A stretch of DNA of 56,768 nt from a bacterium (GTDB lineage: Bacteria > Bdellovibrionota > UBA2428). Where the stretch lies: NCBI GenBank assembly GCA_009991595.1, contig JAACVK010000040.1:1-56768 (forward strand), read 5' to 3'. Shown piece by piece: positions 1-10,038 of the stretch; the first letter of the stretch is position 1; every line of letters begins with the position of its first letter. The translations under genes were made by a program, and so were the position numbers. The notes below the pieces were generated by a model, which saw only the letters and a program-made list of their open reading frames with translations, searched no databases and was not told the origin of the DNA.

Positions 1-2
1 AC

Positions 3-1103
3 TTGAAAGAACTCTCCGACATTGCAGCACAAGTTGCTCATGATATTCGCTCGCCCATTGGCGCTCTTGTTTCAATTGAGAAAAACCAATCACAATCACT
101 TCCCGTCACGACTCGGCGACTGCTCCAAGCTAGCATTCGCCGAATTCGGGAGATTTCTGAAGATTTGATTGTTAAATACCAAACGCCCTATGATCCGAAA
201 AGCAATCAAAGCGATCGAACAAACACATCCCAACTATTTTCGCTCCTAACTGCGACATACGAAGTATTTTCAGAGAAGAACACAAACAACACCGAAGTTC
301 ATCTAGACTTCAGCTTTGACTCAAACGTTTGCACTGTAGCCCTAGAAGGAAACAAGTCCTTCTTTCAACGAGCCCTCTCAAACTTAATCAACAATGCATT
401 TGATGCCACAAACGACCTACCCCAAGAGAGAAAAAAGGTTTTTGTCAGACTTGATCTGATCGACAAAACTCAATGCACTCTTAGCATCCATGACAACGGC
501 CGAGGAATGCCCAAAAAGATTCTAAGAAGACTGGGTTTAGAGCAAATCACCTATGGAAAAGAAAGCTTAGAGAATTCGGGAATGGGGCTCGGAGCCAAAC
601 AAGCGCATCAAGCCATTGAAGCAATGAAAGGGCAGATCGAATTTCAATCTGAATTGAACAAATACACAGAAGTAAAAATAACCCTGCCTATCGCCAAGTC
701 TAAATTTCCTTATTCAACAGCCATTAAAACACATGCAAAAATAAAGACCATTTATTGCGCGGATGACGAGTTAGAAATTCACCGCAGCATGCGATCTCGA
801 ATAGAAAACATTTACAAAGACTCGCTTAACGCTAATGAACTTGTCTTGGATCATAGCTTTACAGCTCAACAGATTAAAATCAAAGCTATGTCTGAGGAAA
901 GCAAAGCAAACGCCTTCTACTTAATCGACAATAATTTCCGTTCTTGCCCAGAAAGAGGCATTGACGTGATAAGAAATGCAAAAATATCAAAACAAGCACT
1001 TCTTGTTACCGATCAGTTCGACGATCCATCTTTAATTGCCGAAGCTCTCAAGAACGACATCTTCATTCTTCCAAAGCCACTGATCGAGCATCTAAGCTGC
1101 TGA
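3..1103 (+). CDS. Hybrid sensor histidine kinase with C-terminal receiver (5' partial)
   Basis: This is the C-terminal part of a two-component signalling protein that probably begins before the window; the first available start is TTG at base 3. An H-box with the phospho-acceptor His lies near residue 13 (VAHDIRSP). The ATP-binding domain shows an N box (NLINNAFDA, about 127-135), a G1 box (DNGRGMP, 164-170) and a G2 box (GMGLGAKQ, 193-200). A receiver-like domain follows from about 248, with acidic residues ADDE near 253-256, a probable phospho-acceptor Asp309 (LIDNN), Thr336 and Lys358 (LPKP). It stops soon after the conserved Lys, so the last receiver helix is short. The sensor region and the output are outside the window or on another protein. 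The kinase assignment is firm; the signal is unknown. Confidence 0.85.
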   Translation: MKELSDIAAQVAHDIRSPIGALVSIEKNQSQSLPVTTRRLLQASIRRIREISEDLIVKYQTPYDPKSNQSDRTNTSQLFSLLTATYEVFSEKNTNNTEVHLDFSFDSNVCTVALEGNKSFFQRALSNLINNAFDATNDLPQERKKVFVRLDLIDKTQCTLSIHDNGRGMPKKILRRLGLEQITYGKESLENSGMGLGAKQAHQAIEAMKGQIEFQSELNKYTEVKITLPIAKSKFPYSTAIKTHAKIKTIYCADDELEIHRSMRSRIENIYKDSLNANELVLDHSFTAQQIKIKAMSEESKANAFYLIDNNFRSCPERGIDVIRNAKISKQALLVTDQFDDPSLIAEALKNDIFILPKPLIEHLSC

Positions 1104-1125
1104 ATAAAATAGACGAAATATATTC

Positions 1126-1479
1126 TCACGAAAAAGCGATGTAGAGCATTTCGGCTGCGATAGCGAAGTTTTTCACGAAGTTCTGTAGCTCTAAGAGCCG
1201 ATCTTCCTTATCAGACTCATCCCAAAAGCGGTGTAGTAAAAACGCTGCAAGCAGCACAAAAAAAGCTAAACCTATGGCTCCAACAAAACGAGTCATAGCG
1301 AACTGTAAAAAGACGCCCCCAACAACCAAAGCTATTCCGCTGGTGACCACAGAAAATCGGGGAGAAAACAGATGCCTTTTGTGAGCATACTCAATCAGCA
1401 CTTTGGAGTTATACAAATGATTAAAGCCACTTAAAACAAAGAATAAAGTTAGAAATATTAATAATCCGGCTTTGATCAC
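1126..1479 (-). CDS. DoxX-like small membrane protein
   Basis: A 117-residue inner-membrane protein with about four hydrophobic helices (roughly residues 3-20, 43-62, 65-86 and 103-117). The N-terminal pattern of helix followed by SGFNHLYN, the charged loop before helix 2, and the overall length match DoxX/DoxX-like proteins, which are linked to redox or membrane-stress functions but often have no defined role. It lies alone, tail to tail with the kinase upstream and downstream of mdh on the same strand. No catalytic residues are visible, so the family call rests on hydrophobic pattern and size. Confidence 0.6.
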   Translation of the reverse strand: MIKAGLLIFLTLFFVLSGFNHLYNSKVLIEYAHKRHLFSPRFSVVTSGIALVVGGVFLQFAMTRFVGAIGLAFFVLLAAFLLHRFWDESDKEDRLLELQNFVKNFAIAAEMLYIAFS

Positions 1480-1512
1480 AACTATAATTTAATAGAAATT
1501 TTGGAAATAAGC

Positions 1513-1545
1513 TTGGGATCTCTTAAAGAAATTAAGAGATCCCAA
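1513..1545 (-). terminator. Hairpin downstream of mdh
   Basis: A 14-bp perfect stem (1513-1526 with 1532-1545) around a 5-nt loop lies just beyond the mdh stop. On the minus strand it is followed only by a weak T-containing stretch (GCTTATTTCC), so it is a plausible but not classical intrinsic terminator for the sucC-sucD-ndk-mdh transcript. Confidence 0.6.
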
Positions 1546-1555
1546 CTTTAAAAAA

Positions 1556-2539
1556 CTATTGAACGAGGGCAGCAACGTCGGAACGTTCGCTTACTAGCTC
1601 AGCTTCGGTGGCTTTCACCTTGCTAGATAAAAAATCATTGTGTTCAACACCTTGAACAATTTCCCAGGCTTTTCCATTCGAGCGAATTGGAAAACTAAAG
1701 AGCAAGTCCTTTTTAATTCCGTAATCACCCTTTGAAAGCGTCGCTACAGAAAAGAAATCTCCTTCAGCGGTAGGGTTCGTCAAGTTTCTGACAGTGTCCA
1801 CAACAGCGTTGGCAGCAGACGCCGCCGAAGAAGCGCCTCTTGCTTTAATAATGGCAGCTCCACGTTTTTGAACGGTTTCAAAAAACGCACCCTTTAACCA
1901 AGCTTCATCAGCGATGGTGTCGGTTAGCCTTTTATTTCCGATCATCGCATTCGCAAAGTCGGGCACCATAGAAGAGGAATGATTTCCCCAAATGGCTAGC
2001 TTTTTAACTTCTGAAACAGGAACCCCGGCCTTTTGCGCAATCTGCGTGTGAGCACGGTTTTGATCCAACATGGTCATGGCAAAAATGTTATTGTCTTTAA
2101 TTCCGCCTTTTGCAGCCTTATGACAAATCCAGGCATTGGTGTTGCAAGGGTTTCCAACAACAAGAACCTTCACATCATCTTTGGCGTTGTCCGCGATGGC
2201 CTTACCTTGTTTGATGAAAATTCCGCCGTTGATCTTTAGAAGGTCGGCTCGCTCCATTCCATCTTTTCTGGGAACACTCCCAACAAGAAGAGCCCAATCA
2301 ACATCCTTGAATGCAACGTTCAAATCAGCCGTCATCGTAACGGAGTTCAAAAGTGGGAAAGCACAGTCGTCTAATTCCATCTTAACGCCTTCAAGCGCAG
2401 GCAAAGCCTGCTCGAGCTCAAGTAGATTTAAATCAACTTTTGTATTTGGACCAAACATTTGCCCAGAGGCAATGCGAAACAATAGTGCATAACCAATCTG
2501 ACCGGCAGCGCCCGTGACAGCAACTCTTACAGTGTTCAT
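1556..2539 (-). CDS. mdh: Malate dehydrogenase
   Basis: NAD-dependent malate dehydrogenase that interconverts malate and oxaloacetate in the TCA cycle. The 327-residue length fits the cytosolic-type MDH group. Visible landmarks are the Rossmann glycine motif [10 protein letters not shown] near residue 10, the mobile-loop arginines in [13 protein letters not shown] (about 89-101), the [11 protein letters not shown] segment, and the catalytic His in IWGNHS. The ATG is preceded by an AAGGGG ribosome-binding site. It is the last gene of a tight minus-strand operon, 13 nt after ndk, and a stem-loop follows its stop. Confidence 0.97.
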   Translation of the reverse strand: MNTVRVAVTGAAGQIGYALLFRIASGQMFGPNTKVDLNLLELEQALPALEGVKMELDDCAFPLLNSVTMTADLNVAFKDVDWALLVGSVPRKDGMERADLLKINGGIFIKQGKAIADNAKDDVKVLVVGNPCNTNAWICHKAAKGGIKDNNIFAMTMLDQNRAHTQIAQKAGVPVSEVKKLAIWGNHSSSMVPDFANAMIGNKRLTDTIADEAWLKGAFFETVQKRGAAIIKARGASSAASAANAVVDTVRNLTNPTAEGDFFSVATLSKGDYGIKKDLLFSFPIRSNGKAWEIVQGVEHNDFLSSKVKATEAELVSERSDVAALVQ

Positions 2540-2552
2540 CTATTTTATCCCC

Positions 2553-2981
2553 TTATCCTGCGTTTACGATTTCACTTCCAAAAAAGAAGTGTGCGATTTC
2601 TCTAGCAGCAGATTCTGGAGAATCACTCCCGTGAACAGAGTTCTCGCCCAAGCTATCGCCAAAGTCCTTACGGATTGTTCCCGCAGCAGCTTCGGCTGGG
2701 TTAGTCGCACCCATAATTTCGCGGTTTCTAGAAACAGCACTTTCGCCCTCTAGAACCATAAGAACAACGGGTCCACTTGTCATAAACTCAACAAGTTCTC
2801 CAAAAAAGGGACGTGCTTTGTGTTCAGCATAGAACGCTTCTGTTTTAGCACGGTCTAATGTGAGCATTTTCATAGCCGCAATCTTTAAGCCGTTCTTTTC
2901 GAAACGCTCAACGATGGGTCCGATGACATTTTTTTTAACCGCATTGGGTTTGATGATAGAAAAGGTTTTTTCAATAGCCAT
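2553..2981 (-). CDS. ndk: Nucleoside diphosphate kinase
   Basis: Transfers the gamma phosphate among nucleoside di- and triphosphates through a phospho-histidine. The 142-residue length is typical. It shows the N-terminal [12 protein letters not shown] strand and the active-site His in [12 protein letters not shown] near residue 116-127. The ATG has a good site (AAGGAG). It sits between sucD and mdh with gaps of 18 and 13 nt, so the NTP made by succinyl-CoA synthetase can be spread to other nucleotides by a co-expressed enzyme. Confidence 0.97.
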   Translation of the reverse strand: MAIEKTFSIIKPNAVKKNVIGPIVERFEKNGLKIAAMKMLTLDRAKTEAFYAEHKARPFFGELVEFMTSGPVVLMVLEGESAVSRNREIMGATNPAEAAAGTIRKDFGDSLGENSVHGSDSPESAAREIAHFFFGSEIVNAG

Positions 2982-2999
2982 AATTATAATCTCCTTAAT

Positions 3000-3899
3000 T
3001 TACAAAACTGATTTAAGAGTCACACCAATCTCCGCTGGAGTTGGTGATACTTTAATGCCTGCTGCCTCGAGGGCTTTCATTTTAGATTCTGCTGTTCCGG
3101 AAGAGCCAGAAATAATGGCGCCGGCATGGCCCATTCTTCTGCCCGGAGGAGCTGTTTGTCCTGCGATAAAGCCTACCACTGGTTTTTTCATATTAGCTTT
3201 TACCCATGCTGCGGCCTCTTCTTCAGCAGAACCACCAATCTCACCAATCATAACAACGGATTCAGTTGCAGCATCGTCGTTGAACAGTTTTAGGCTATCA
3301 ATAAAGTCGGTTCCATTAATAGGGTCTCCGCCAATACCAATGCAAGTGCTTTGGCCGTAGCCTAGCGTCGTTGTTTGGTGAACGGCTTCGTAGGTAAGTG
3401 TTCCAGATCTAGAAACAATCCCTACACTGCCTTTTTTGTGAATGTAGCCTGGCATGATGCCAATCTTGGCCTCCTCGGGAGTGATAATCCCAGGGCAGTT
3501 TGGACCAATCAAACGGGCTGCCTTAAGGCCCATCTCTGCGCGTTCATCGTTCTTCTTGAGTAAAAATTCTTTTACCTTAAGCATATCCAAAACTGGAATG
3601 CCTTCTGTAATTGCGACCACAAGCTCTATACCCGCATCCAAAGCTTCCATGATGGCATCCGCCGCAAAGAACGGAGGAACAAACACCATGCTCACATTGG
3701 CGCCTTCTTTTTTAACGGCCTCGTAACAAGAGTCCCACACGTGAAACCCATCCACCTGAGTGCCACCACGACCGGGAGTAACCCCACCGACCAACTTTGT
3801 TGAAGCGTATTCTCGACACTGTTGAGAATGAAACAATCCTGTCTTACCGGTGATTCCTTGTGTGATGATTATTGAATCTTTATTTACTAAAACTGACAT
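3000..3899 (-). CDS. sucD: Succinyl-CoA synthetase, alpha subunit
   Basis: Alpha subunit of succinyl-CoA synthetase, which makes succinate and NTP from succinyl-CoA. The 299-residue protein has the CoA-binding N-terminal segment ([10 protein letters not shown]), GGVTPGRGG, the ligase core [13 protein letters not shown], and the phosphorylated His in [12 protein letters not shown] near residue 246. It starts 3 nt after sucC ends, with its ribosome-binding site (TTGGAG) inside the sucC tail, so expression of the two subunits is coupled. Confidence 0.97.
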   Translation of the reverse strand: MSVLVNKDSIIITQGITGKTGLFHSQQCREYASTKLVGGVTPGRGGTQVDGFHVWDSCYEAVKKEGANVSMVFVPPFFAADAIMEALDAGIELVVAITEGIPVLDMLKVKEFLLKKNDERAEMGLKAARLIGPNCPGIITPEEAKIGIMPGYIHKKGSVGIVSRSGTLTYEAVHQTTTLGYGQSTCIGIGGDPINGTDFIDSLKLFNDDAATESVVMIGEIGGSAEEEAAAWVKANMKKPVVGFIAGQTAPPGRRMGHAGAIISGSSGTAESKMKALEAAGIKVSPTPAEIGVTLKSVL

Positions 3900-3902
3900 C
3901 GC

Positions 3903-5102
3903 TTAAGCTCCAATCGCCTTTACAATTTTTTGAGCACCATCGGCCATACTGTCGGCTGCAATAAGAGCCAAACCACTGTCTTTTAAAATCTGCTTGCCTA
4001 GCTCGACATTGGTTCCTTCAAGACGAACAACAAGAGGAACTTTCACGTCCACCTCCTTAGCCGCTTGGACGACACCGTTTGCAATCACATCACACCTCAT
4101 GATGCCGCCGAAAATGTTCACAAACAGACCTTTTACTTTAGGATCTTTTAAAATGATTTTAAAAGCCTCGCGGACCTTTTCCGTAGTAGCCCCACCCCCA
4201 ACATCAAGAAAGTTAGCAGGAGCCCCGCCATAGTGCTTAATGATATCCATAGTCGCCATAGCCAAACCAGCACCATTGACCATACAGCCAATGTTTCCAT
4301 CCAAAGCGATGAAGTTTAAATCAAACTTAGAAGCTTCTAACTCAGACGGATCTTCTTCTGTCTCGTCTCGAAGCTCTAAAATGTCGGGGTGACGAGCCAA
4401 TGCGTTTGAGTCAAAGTTAATCTTGCAATCCAATGGCATAATCTGCTCGGAAGCACCTTCACCAACAATGCAAAGTGGGTTGATCTCTAAAATAGAACAA
4501 TCCTTCTCCCAAAACATTTTGTAGATACCAGTCACAAATTTATCCAATTGCTTACGCAAGCCGGCTTTATCGGCCTCGCCTTTAGGCAACTCAAAGAAAT
4601 CTGCCAAGCGACGAGAATTGAAAGCATTCCAACCGGTCATAGGATCGATCGGTTGAGTTAAAATCTTTTCTGGCTGCTTTTCGGCAAGCTCTTCAATGTC
4701 CATCCCACCTTCGGCGGACGCCAAAAGAGAAACACATTTTTTGGCACGATCTAAGACCAAAGATAAATAGAGCTCTCTTTTAGGAGGATTCGCCGCTTCA
4801 ATCCAAAGTCTACGGACTTCTTGTCCGTCGGGCCCTGTTTGGTGAGTTTTCAAAACCGCACCGAGAATGTTTCCGGCGTGAAGCTTTACTTCGTCCATGT
4901 TCTTGGCAATTTTCACCCCACCGGCTTTACCTCGACCACCGGCATGGATTTGAGCCTTAACAACAAAGACCTTACAACCCGTAGCTTCTAACTTTTTTGC
5001 AGCTTGAACAGCTTCATCGACCGAATAAGCGACAAAACCTGCGGGAACCGCAACTCCTGATTTAGCGAGCAACTCTTTAGCTTGATGTTCATGAATTTTC
5101 AT
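3903..5102 (-). CDS. sucC: Succinyl-CoA synthetase, beta subunit
   Basis: Beta (ATP-grasp) subunit of succinyl-CoA synthetase; first gene of the sucC-sucD-ndk-mdh operon. The 399-residue length is normal. It opens with the canonical [12 protein letters not shown], followed by [16 protein letters not shown] in the nucleotide-binding fold (about 49-64), and ends in the CoA-ligase segment with [13 protein letters not shown] and [14 protein letters not shown]. The operon promoter should lie in the 120-nt divergent gap shared with the M23 peptidase gene. Confidence 0.97.
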   Translation of the reverse strand: MKIHEHQAKELLAKSGVAVPAGFVAYSVDEAVQAAKKLEATGCKVFVVKAQIHAGGRGKAGGVKIAKNMDEVKLHAGNILGAVLKTHQTGPDGQEVRRLWIEAANPPKRELYLSLVLDRAKKCVSLLASAEGGMDIEELAEKQPEKILTQPIDPMTGWNAFNSRRLADFFELPKGEADKAGLRKQLDKFVTGIYKMFWEKDCSILEINPLCIVGEGASEQIMPLDCKINFDSNALARHPDILELRDETEEDPSELEASKFDLNFIALDGNIGCMVNGAGLAMATMDIIKHYGGAPANFLDVGGGATTEKVREAFKIILKDPKVKGLFVNIFGGIMRCDVIANGVVQAAKEVDVKVPLVVRLEGTNVELGKQILKDSGLALIAADSMADGAQKIVKAIGA

Positions 5103-5225
5103 ATGCGGGCAACTCTACCATGGGGAGTCTAGGCAGACACAGACAGAATTGGCGTCTGACGCTTTGCAATATTTGTGGAAGTCGAGAAGATCCCGGAAGT
5201 CCCAGCTTTGCACTATGATGAATTC

Positions 5226-6284
5226 ATGGCCAACCGCTATTACACCTTTATGATGGTGCCCGAAAAAGGGGAAAAAGTTCGCAAAATAACGATTCCCGCC
5301 TGGACGATGAGAATTGTGAGCACGGGAGCTGCCATCCTCATACTAATTGGCCTATTCGTGTTCTTTGATTACATCCACGTGATGAGTCAAGTGGCCGAGA
5401 ACAAGAAGCTGAAAGTAGAAAATCACCTCATCCGCCGTGAAATCGTCAACGTCCAAAACCGAGTCGAGGCCCTCGATAAAAGTGTCGCCCGCCTAAAATC
5501 ATTTGCTCAGAAACTCCGTGTGATCAGTGAACTTGACCGCCCAGGGCTTCCCTCCATTCTTGAAAAAGACAATCCCCCCAAACAAGGGGATGACCTTTAC
5601 GAAGAGGAATCTCCCATTCAGGACTCCGAGACCAAAGACAGCGAAAGCTCAGAGAACTCCACTCCTCCGCCAGCCCGTGGAACACGGAAACGCTTTGCCC
5701 TTCAAAACGATCAAGAACTGGGAATCATCGAAGACCTTAGCCAACGCTTGGCCAATGACGACATGGTGATCGTTATGAATGAACTTTATGACGCATCCTC
5801 AGAGCTTGAAGATGTGGCCATCAAAGAAGAAAGAAATTACGCCTTCCTCTTAGAATATTTCCAAGACCAAGTCGTCCGCCTGCGATTTACTCCCAGCATA
5901 ATCCCCGCAATCGGGCGCTTTTCAAGCCCCTTCGGCATTCGAGTCAATCCGTTTGCAGGTTCTCGGACCTTCCACAACGGAATAGACATCGCCAATCTTT
6001 GGGGAACTCCGGTTTATGCAACCGCTGACGGAACAGTCACGGTCGCCGGTGTCGCTGGAGCACTTGGACAAACCGTAAGAATTGAGCACGGCTACAATGT
6101 AGTGACAAAATTTGGACACCTATCCAAACTGTTCGTTAAAGTTGGACAAAAGGTGAAGCGGGGTGACAAGATTGCTGCAATGGGTAGCACAGGGCGCTCC
6201 ACGGGACCCCACTTACACTATCAAGTCGAAGTTAAAAAAAGGCCTGTGAATCCAAGACTTTTCTTTCTTGAAGAAAGCTTCTAA
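5226..6284 (+). CDS. M23 (LytM) family metallopeptidase, membrane anchored
   Basis: Predicted periplasmic peptidoglycan endopeptidase anchored by one N-terminal helix. From the ATG chosen here (352 residues) there is a short cytosolic head, a membrane segment near 30-52, a coiled-coil stretch near 55-105, an acidic/Pro-rich linker, and a C-terminal LytM domain. The zinc/catalytic motifs are intact: HNGID (HxxxD), GHLS and HLHYQV (HxH), so an active enzyme is expected. A GTG at 5175 would add 17 residues, but neither start has a clear ribosome-binding site; the MANRYYTFMMVPEKG start looks most like the family. It heads a plus-strand operon with the beta-barrel and TPR genes. Confidence 0.88.
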   Translation: MANRYYTFMMVPEKGEKVRKITIPAWTMRIVSTGAAILILIGLFVFFDYIHVMSQVAENKKLKVENHLIRREIVNVQNRVEALDKSVARLKSFAQKLRVISELDRPGLPSILEKDNPPKQGDDLYEEESPIQDSETKDSESSENSTPPPARGTRKRFALQNDQELGIIEDLSQRLANDDMVIVMNELYDASSELEDVAIKEERNYAFLLEYFQDQVVRLRFTPSIIPAIGRFSSPFGIRVNPFAGSRTFHNGIDIANLWGTPVYATADGTVTVAGVAGALGQTVRIEHGYNVVTKFGHLSKLFVKVGQKVKRGDKIAAMGSTGRSTGPHLHYQVEVKKRPVNPRLFFLEESF

Positions 6285-6293
6285 ACTTAGTCT

Positions 6294-7082
6294 ATGACTA
6301 AGTTTAAAGCTCTAACTCTCGTATTTGTCGCGATAACCAGTTTTTCTTTCACGGCGCTTGCACAAGAAAAGAAAGAAGAAACCGTCACTAAAACTCGCCC
6401 CAACACGGTGGAGTTCAGTGCGGACAATGTTTGGAATGTTGATATCTTCGAACAAGAAGATCACAAAGTTCTGGTCATTCAAGATCGAAAATACAACAAA
6501 GCCAAGCGGCTTGAACTAGGATTGGAGGCCGGAACCTTTGCGGCCAGCCCCTTTTACAGCTCTTATTCTTATGGTGGTCGAGTTGCCTACCACTTAACAG
6601 AATATCTCGGCATTGAATCTTTTTTCAACGCCTCTAGTAGCTCACTAAACAAGCACGGAAAACAAATTAGTGATTTCTTAAGCTCAAGAAGCTTTTCTTC
6701 AACCAAGGAGTTTAGAGAACCTAAATGGTATACAGGGGTCGGAGTTATTTGGAGCCCCATTTACGGTAAATTTGCTTTTTTTCGAAGCAACATCATTCAC
6801 TATGACTTTCATGGCGTTGCTGGCCTTTCAGCCGTCAAAACAAACTCCAACGTGCTCGCAGCCAACGGAGGTTCAGATCAAACTTCACTAGGAACTCTTT
6901 TTTCTCTGGGGATGAGAGTTTTTCTAAACAAGAATTGGGTGTGGCGCTTTGATGCTAGACAAGCCATTTATCGCGTTAACTTTGCCCCGACTTCTACTGG
7001 AGGAAATGCTGAGAAAGTGACCTTGATTAATTATCAATTCACAACTGGCTTCTCATACATGTTTAACCTTGGAGGCTTCTAA
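6294..7082 (+). CDS. Outer-membrane beta-barrel domain protein
   Basis: A 262-residue exported protein with a signal peptide (cleavage after about residue 23, ALA|QEKK). The mature part has alternating polar and aromatic/hydrophobic residues with repeated short strands and ends in an aromatic-rich segment (YQFTTGFSYMFNLGGF), as in small outer-membrane barrels. The IFEQEDHKVLVIQDRKYNKAKRLEL segment resembles a barrel family known in Bdellovibrio and myxobacteria, sometimes next to gliding or envelope genes. It starts 9 nt after the peptidase gene, and its stop overlaps the next start (TAATG). Likely function is an envelope scaffold or porin-like role; substrate unknown. Confidence 0.75.
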   Translation: MTKFKALTLVFVAITSFSFTALAQEKKEETVTKTRPNTVEFSADNVWNVDIFEQEDHKVLVIQDRKYNKAKRLELGLEAGTFAASPFYSSYSYGGRVAYHLTEYLGIESFFNASSSSLNKHGKQISDFLSSRSFSSTKEFREPKWYTGVGVIWSPIYGKFAFFRSNIIHYDFHGVAGLSAVKTNSNVLAANGGSDQTSLGTLFSLGMRVFLNKNWVWRFDARQAIYRVNFAPTSTGGNAEKVTLINYQFTTGFSYMFNLGGF

Positions 7083-9139
7083 TGCGTAACAGCTTTAAGG
7101 TAGCGCTTGGCTTTGCCTTCGCGCTTTCTCTAACACCAACATCACAAGCGAAGATTACGCTGCCAGTAGATAATTCTGCAGAGCAGTTTGAAATTCCTCG
7201 CTCACAAATCAGAAACTATATCCAAAGAGGAACAATAGAAGAAAACCTTAAGCCTATTCGACAGGTTAGACCTCAAGCCCTTGGCGACGAAGAATTACTC
7301 TCGATTCCCTCTAAATACTTGCCGCCTGATCTGAGAATCAAGCAGAATGAAATCAGACGCAACCAAGCTCAAACCCAAAAAGGCGCCCCCAAGAAAGCTG
7401 GCAAAGTTAAAAGCAGTGAATTTGTTACCATCGGCAAACAAGGTGGCAGTGGAACTAAAAAACTTAAGCTAGAAGAAACAATTTGGGCAGCCGACGGCAA
7501 AGGCCAATCCAATGCTGTGCTCTTGCCTCAAAGAAGATTGCCTAGCGTTGAAGTTTTAGAGTTCGAAAAAGTCGAAGCTGGAAAAAAAGTTGTTGTAGAA
7601 CTTGACCCAGGTGAACGAAGAGAAATTCTAGCCTTGTTCAAAAACGGAAACAGCACCGACAAAGAGAAACTTCCATTGATGGATGCTTTTCATGCTTACA
7701 ATGAAAAGGATTACGCCAGCTCTACCACGCTGGCCTTTGGAGTGTTGAGCAATAAGAAGCTTTCTAATTCTCATGAAACAGCTCGATATCTTCTCGCTCA
7801 TAGTCTTTTTCAAGCAGGCTTCTACGCCTCGGCACTGACTCAACTTATCCCACTTGTGACTTCTAAACTAAGAAGATCTGCGTTGGGCATGTCGGCAAAA
7901 GCGATTGAAAAAACTCGTGACGATGCAGCTGCGAACCAAATCCTCTCTAAAGTTTCTTTGGCTCAAATACCTAAAGCTTTTCAAGGAACCTATGCGTTTC
8001 ACCTAGGAAGAGTCTTATTACAAACAGGCGCTGGGAAAGCAGCACTTACAGCCTTTGAAAAGGTTGGAGAAAACAACCCTCGGCACGCCGAAGCGCAATA
8101 CTTTAGCGGGGTCATCGTCGCCTCAGAAATCAGCCCGCAAACAAGCACAGAAGAATGGAGTCGCGAAGGATCGAGAGTGTTTCAAGCCAGAGCATTTTTT
8201 GAAGAGTCCCATAGAAGAGCACAAAACTCGGGAGCAAAGGATCTTCAAGCGCTTTCACACCTAGCTCTTGGTCGACTCGCCTATCAACTAAAGCAGTTTA
8301 ACCAAGCCGTGTATCACTATGGAGAAATTCCCAACACCTCTCCCTTTGCAAAAGAAGCGGGCTTTGAAACAGCCTGGGCTCTATACCGATTGGGCGAGTT
8401 TAACCGCGCACTGGGACGACTTCATCCAATGGGAAGCCCTTATTTTGAAGCTCGAGACTTGGCTGAACTTTGGATTTTGAGGAGTTTGAATTATCTGAAA
8501 TTATGTCGCTTTGACGAAGCCAACACTGCCGCCAATACGTTTAGGGCGACCGCAAACAAGGTTGTTCCCGAAATTGATCAAGCTGTGAAGGTTCTCTCAA
8601 GCGCAAAAAAACTCGAGCAGGTTTCGGAATTTGAAACACTCGAAATGAGCGACTGGATAAAGACGGCCTTGTTTCAAGATCCAGTGATCATCAAGGACAA
8701 GACAAACGAGAATCTACTTCGCAAAGAAGCGGCTGCTTTAGATATCCTGAAAAAGAATCTGATCGTGGAAAACGAAACTCTTCGAGAAGACACGGTCGAC
8801 ACCCTAAAGGCCATTCTCACAAAGAAACAAGCCGCCATTGGTCGGGCCATCAAACCCTACTTGGTTGAACGACTTCGCGGGGTAGCCTCAGATTATCGCG
8901 GTCAAATGGGTAAACTAGACTTCTTGAAATTTGAAATTTACTCACAAGCCACAAAATTCCCCGACGCGCTTAAGCGCCCCCAAGCCAAGAGGCTCATTGC
9001 AGAAGCTGAGTTTCTTCCGGGCGTGTTCTTGAAAGGAAACGAAATCCTTTGGCGCTTTAACGGCGAATACTGGATTGATGAAGTGGCCGGCTATGACTAC
9101 TTTATTCCGACCGAATGTAGCCTAGAAAAAAAGCTTTAA
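7082..9139 (+). CDS. Secreted TPR-repeat protein
   Basis: A 685-residue exported protein: signal peptide (residues 1-23, SQA|K), a basic and low-complexity N-terminal third, then helical repeat units with TPR character between about 200 and 480 (for example AETARYLLAHSLFQAGFYASALTQL and HLALGRLAYQLKQFNQAVYHYGEI). The C-terminal third is helical without clear repeats. It overlaps the preceding stop by one base, so it is translationally coupled to the beta-barrel gene, and the pair probably forms one envelope complex with the LytM peptidase. A strong terminator follows. I cannot name a function beyond protein-protein scaffolding. Confidence 0.75.
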   Translation: MRNSFKVALGFAFALSLTPTSQAKITLPVDNSAEQFEIPRSQIRNYIQRGTIEENLKPIRQVRPQALGDEELLSIPSKYLPPDLRIKQNEIRRNQAQTQKGAPKKAGKVKSSEFVTIGKQGGSGTKKLKLEETIWAADGKGQSNAVLLPQRRLPSVEVLEFEKVEAGKKVVVELDPGERREILALFKNGNSTDKEKLPLMDAFHAYNEKDYASSTTLAFGVLSNKKLSNSHETARYLLAHSLFQAGFYASALTQLIPLVTSKLRRSALGMSAKAIEKTRDDAAANQILSKVSLAQIPKAFQGTYAFHLGRVLLQTGAGKAALTAFEKVGENNPRHAEAQYFSGVIVASEISPQTSTEEWSREGSRVFQARAFFEESHRRAQNSGAKDLQALSHLALGRLAYQLKQFNQAVYHYGEIPNTSPFAKEAGFETAWALYRLGEFNRALGRLHPMGSPYFEARDLAELWILRSLNYLKLCRFDEANTAANTFRATANKVVPEIDQAVKVLSSAKKLEQVSEFETLEMSDWIKTALFQDPVIIKDKTNENLLRKEAAALDILKKNLIVENETLREDTVDTLKAILTKKQAAIGRAIKPYLVERLRGVASDYRGQMGKLDFLKFEIYSQATKFPDALKRPQAKRLIAEAEFLPGVFLKGNEILWRFNGEYWIDEVAGYDYFIPTECSLEKKL

Positions 9140-9149
9140 TTGCGTAAAC

Positions 9150-9193
9150 AAAAAAGGCCCCGCTCCAGTTTGCTTGGAGCGGGGCCTTTTTTT
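9150..9193. terminator. Strong bidirectional intrinsic terminator
   Basis: A perfect 12-bp GC-rich stem (9156-9167 with 9175-9186, GGCCCCGCTCCA) closes a 7-nt loop. It is preceded by A6 and followed by T7, so it can terminate the plus-strand envelope operon and the convergent minus-strand gene ending at 9219. Confidence 0.95.
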
Positions 9194-9218
9194 GTTTTAA
9201 GTTAAGTAGCTTCGAGTT

Positions 9219-9884
9219 TTATCGATCGCCCTCTTGTTCTTCTTTCTTGAATTCAATATCTTGCTCAACCCATGCTTGAAGCAGAATTCCCTCAGGGCTA
9301 GCCAATGCGTCTTGGATCTCTACGTCGGTAGTCGTCTCAGAAACAACAAGCTCCTTAGTTAGAACCACTTGATATAAGTGACCTTTGCCAGTAACTGCAC
9401 CGTCTTTAACTTCTGCCGCAACAAAACTAACAAGGAATCCAATTTCAAAATAGGTTCCCTCGTCAGTGGCTTCACCAACAAGTAAAAGAGGTTGTCCGCC
9501 AGACTCAACAGTTGTTTCAGATCGAGCTGCAATGTCTTCAGATTGCCTTTTAAGCCCTTCTTCTCCGCCGAGTTGCTCTAGAGCGGCTTCGCTCATAATA
9601 GTTTTTAGCGCTTCGAGGTCTTGCGCTAAAAATGCTTTGTAAGCAGAGCCAAGAACAACGCTAGCATTTTTTTGAAGGGCATTAACCACTTCAGGCTTAG
9701 CCTGAACAGCAGCTGAGATCTGCTCGATCAACGCATCTTGATTTGACTCTACTTTAAGAGAACCAATAGCACCAATTGCAGACTTTAACCGAGCGGCAGC
9801 GTCGTCTTCTTGGGCGTGACTAAGCCCAACAAAGGAAAGAGTAATAGTTAGGGTGAGGTATTTGAAAAATAGGGTTTTCATCAT
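9219..9884 (-). CDS. Secreted protein of unknown function
   Basis: A 221-residue exported protein with a signal peptide (about residues 1-24, SHA|QEDD). The mature protein is acidic and begins with helical segments (SAIGAIGSLKVESNQDALIEQISAAVQAK), followed by a predicted alpha/beta half that could fold like an NTF2/SnoaL-type domain (DLEALKTIMSEAAL then strands with GTYFEIGFLV and GHLYQVVLT). That fold idea is inference only. The start has an AAGGG site. The gene is monocistronic and shares the bidirectional terminator with the upstream operon. Confidence 0.65.
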   Translation of the reverse strand: MMKTLFFKYLTLTITLSFVGLSHAQEDDAAARLKSAIGAIGSLKVESNQDALIEQISAAVQAKPEVVNALQKNASVVLGSAYKAFLAQDLEALKTIMSEAALEQLGGEEGLKRQSEDIAARSETTVESGGQPLLLVGEATDEGTYFEIGFLVSFVAAEVKDGAVTGKGHLYQVVLTKELVVSETTTDVEIQDALASPEGILLQAWVEQDIEFKKEEQEGDR

Positions 9885-10038
9885 GAACCCTTGTTAACTG
9901 GCAACCGGATGATCAATCAAGCATAAGCTTGGAATGTAAAGAAGGATTAAGGAATGTGGGAAACAAATACTCTCTATAGAGTTTGGATTATTTGTTTTTT
10001 GTTTGAATTAGGTAGTCTGGACTCAGACTAAAAAGATT

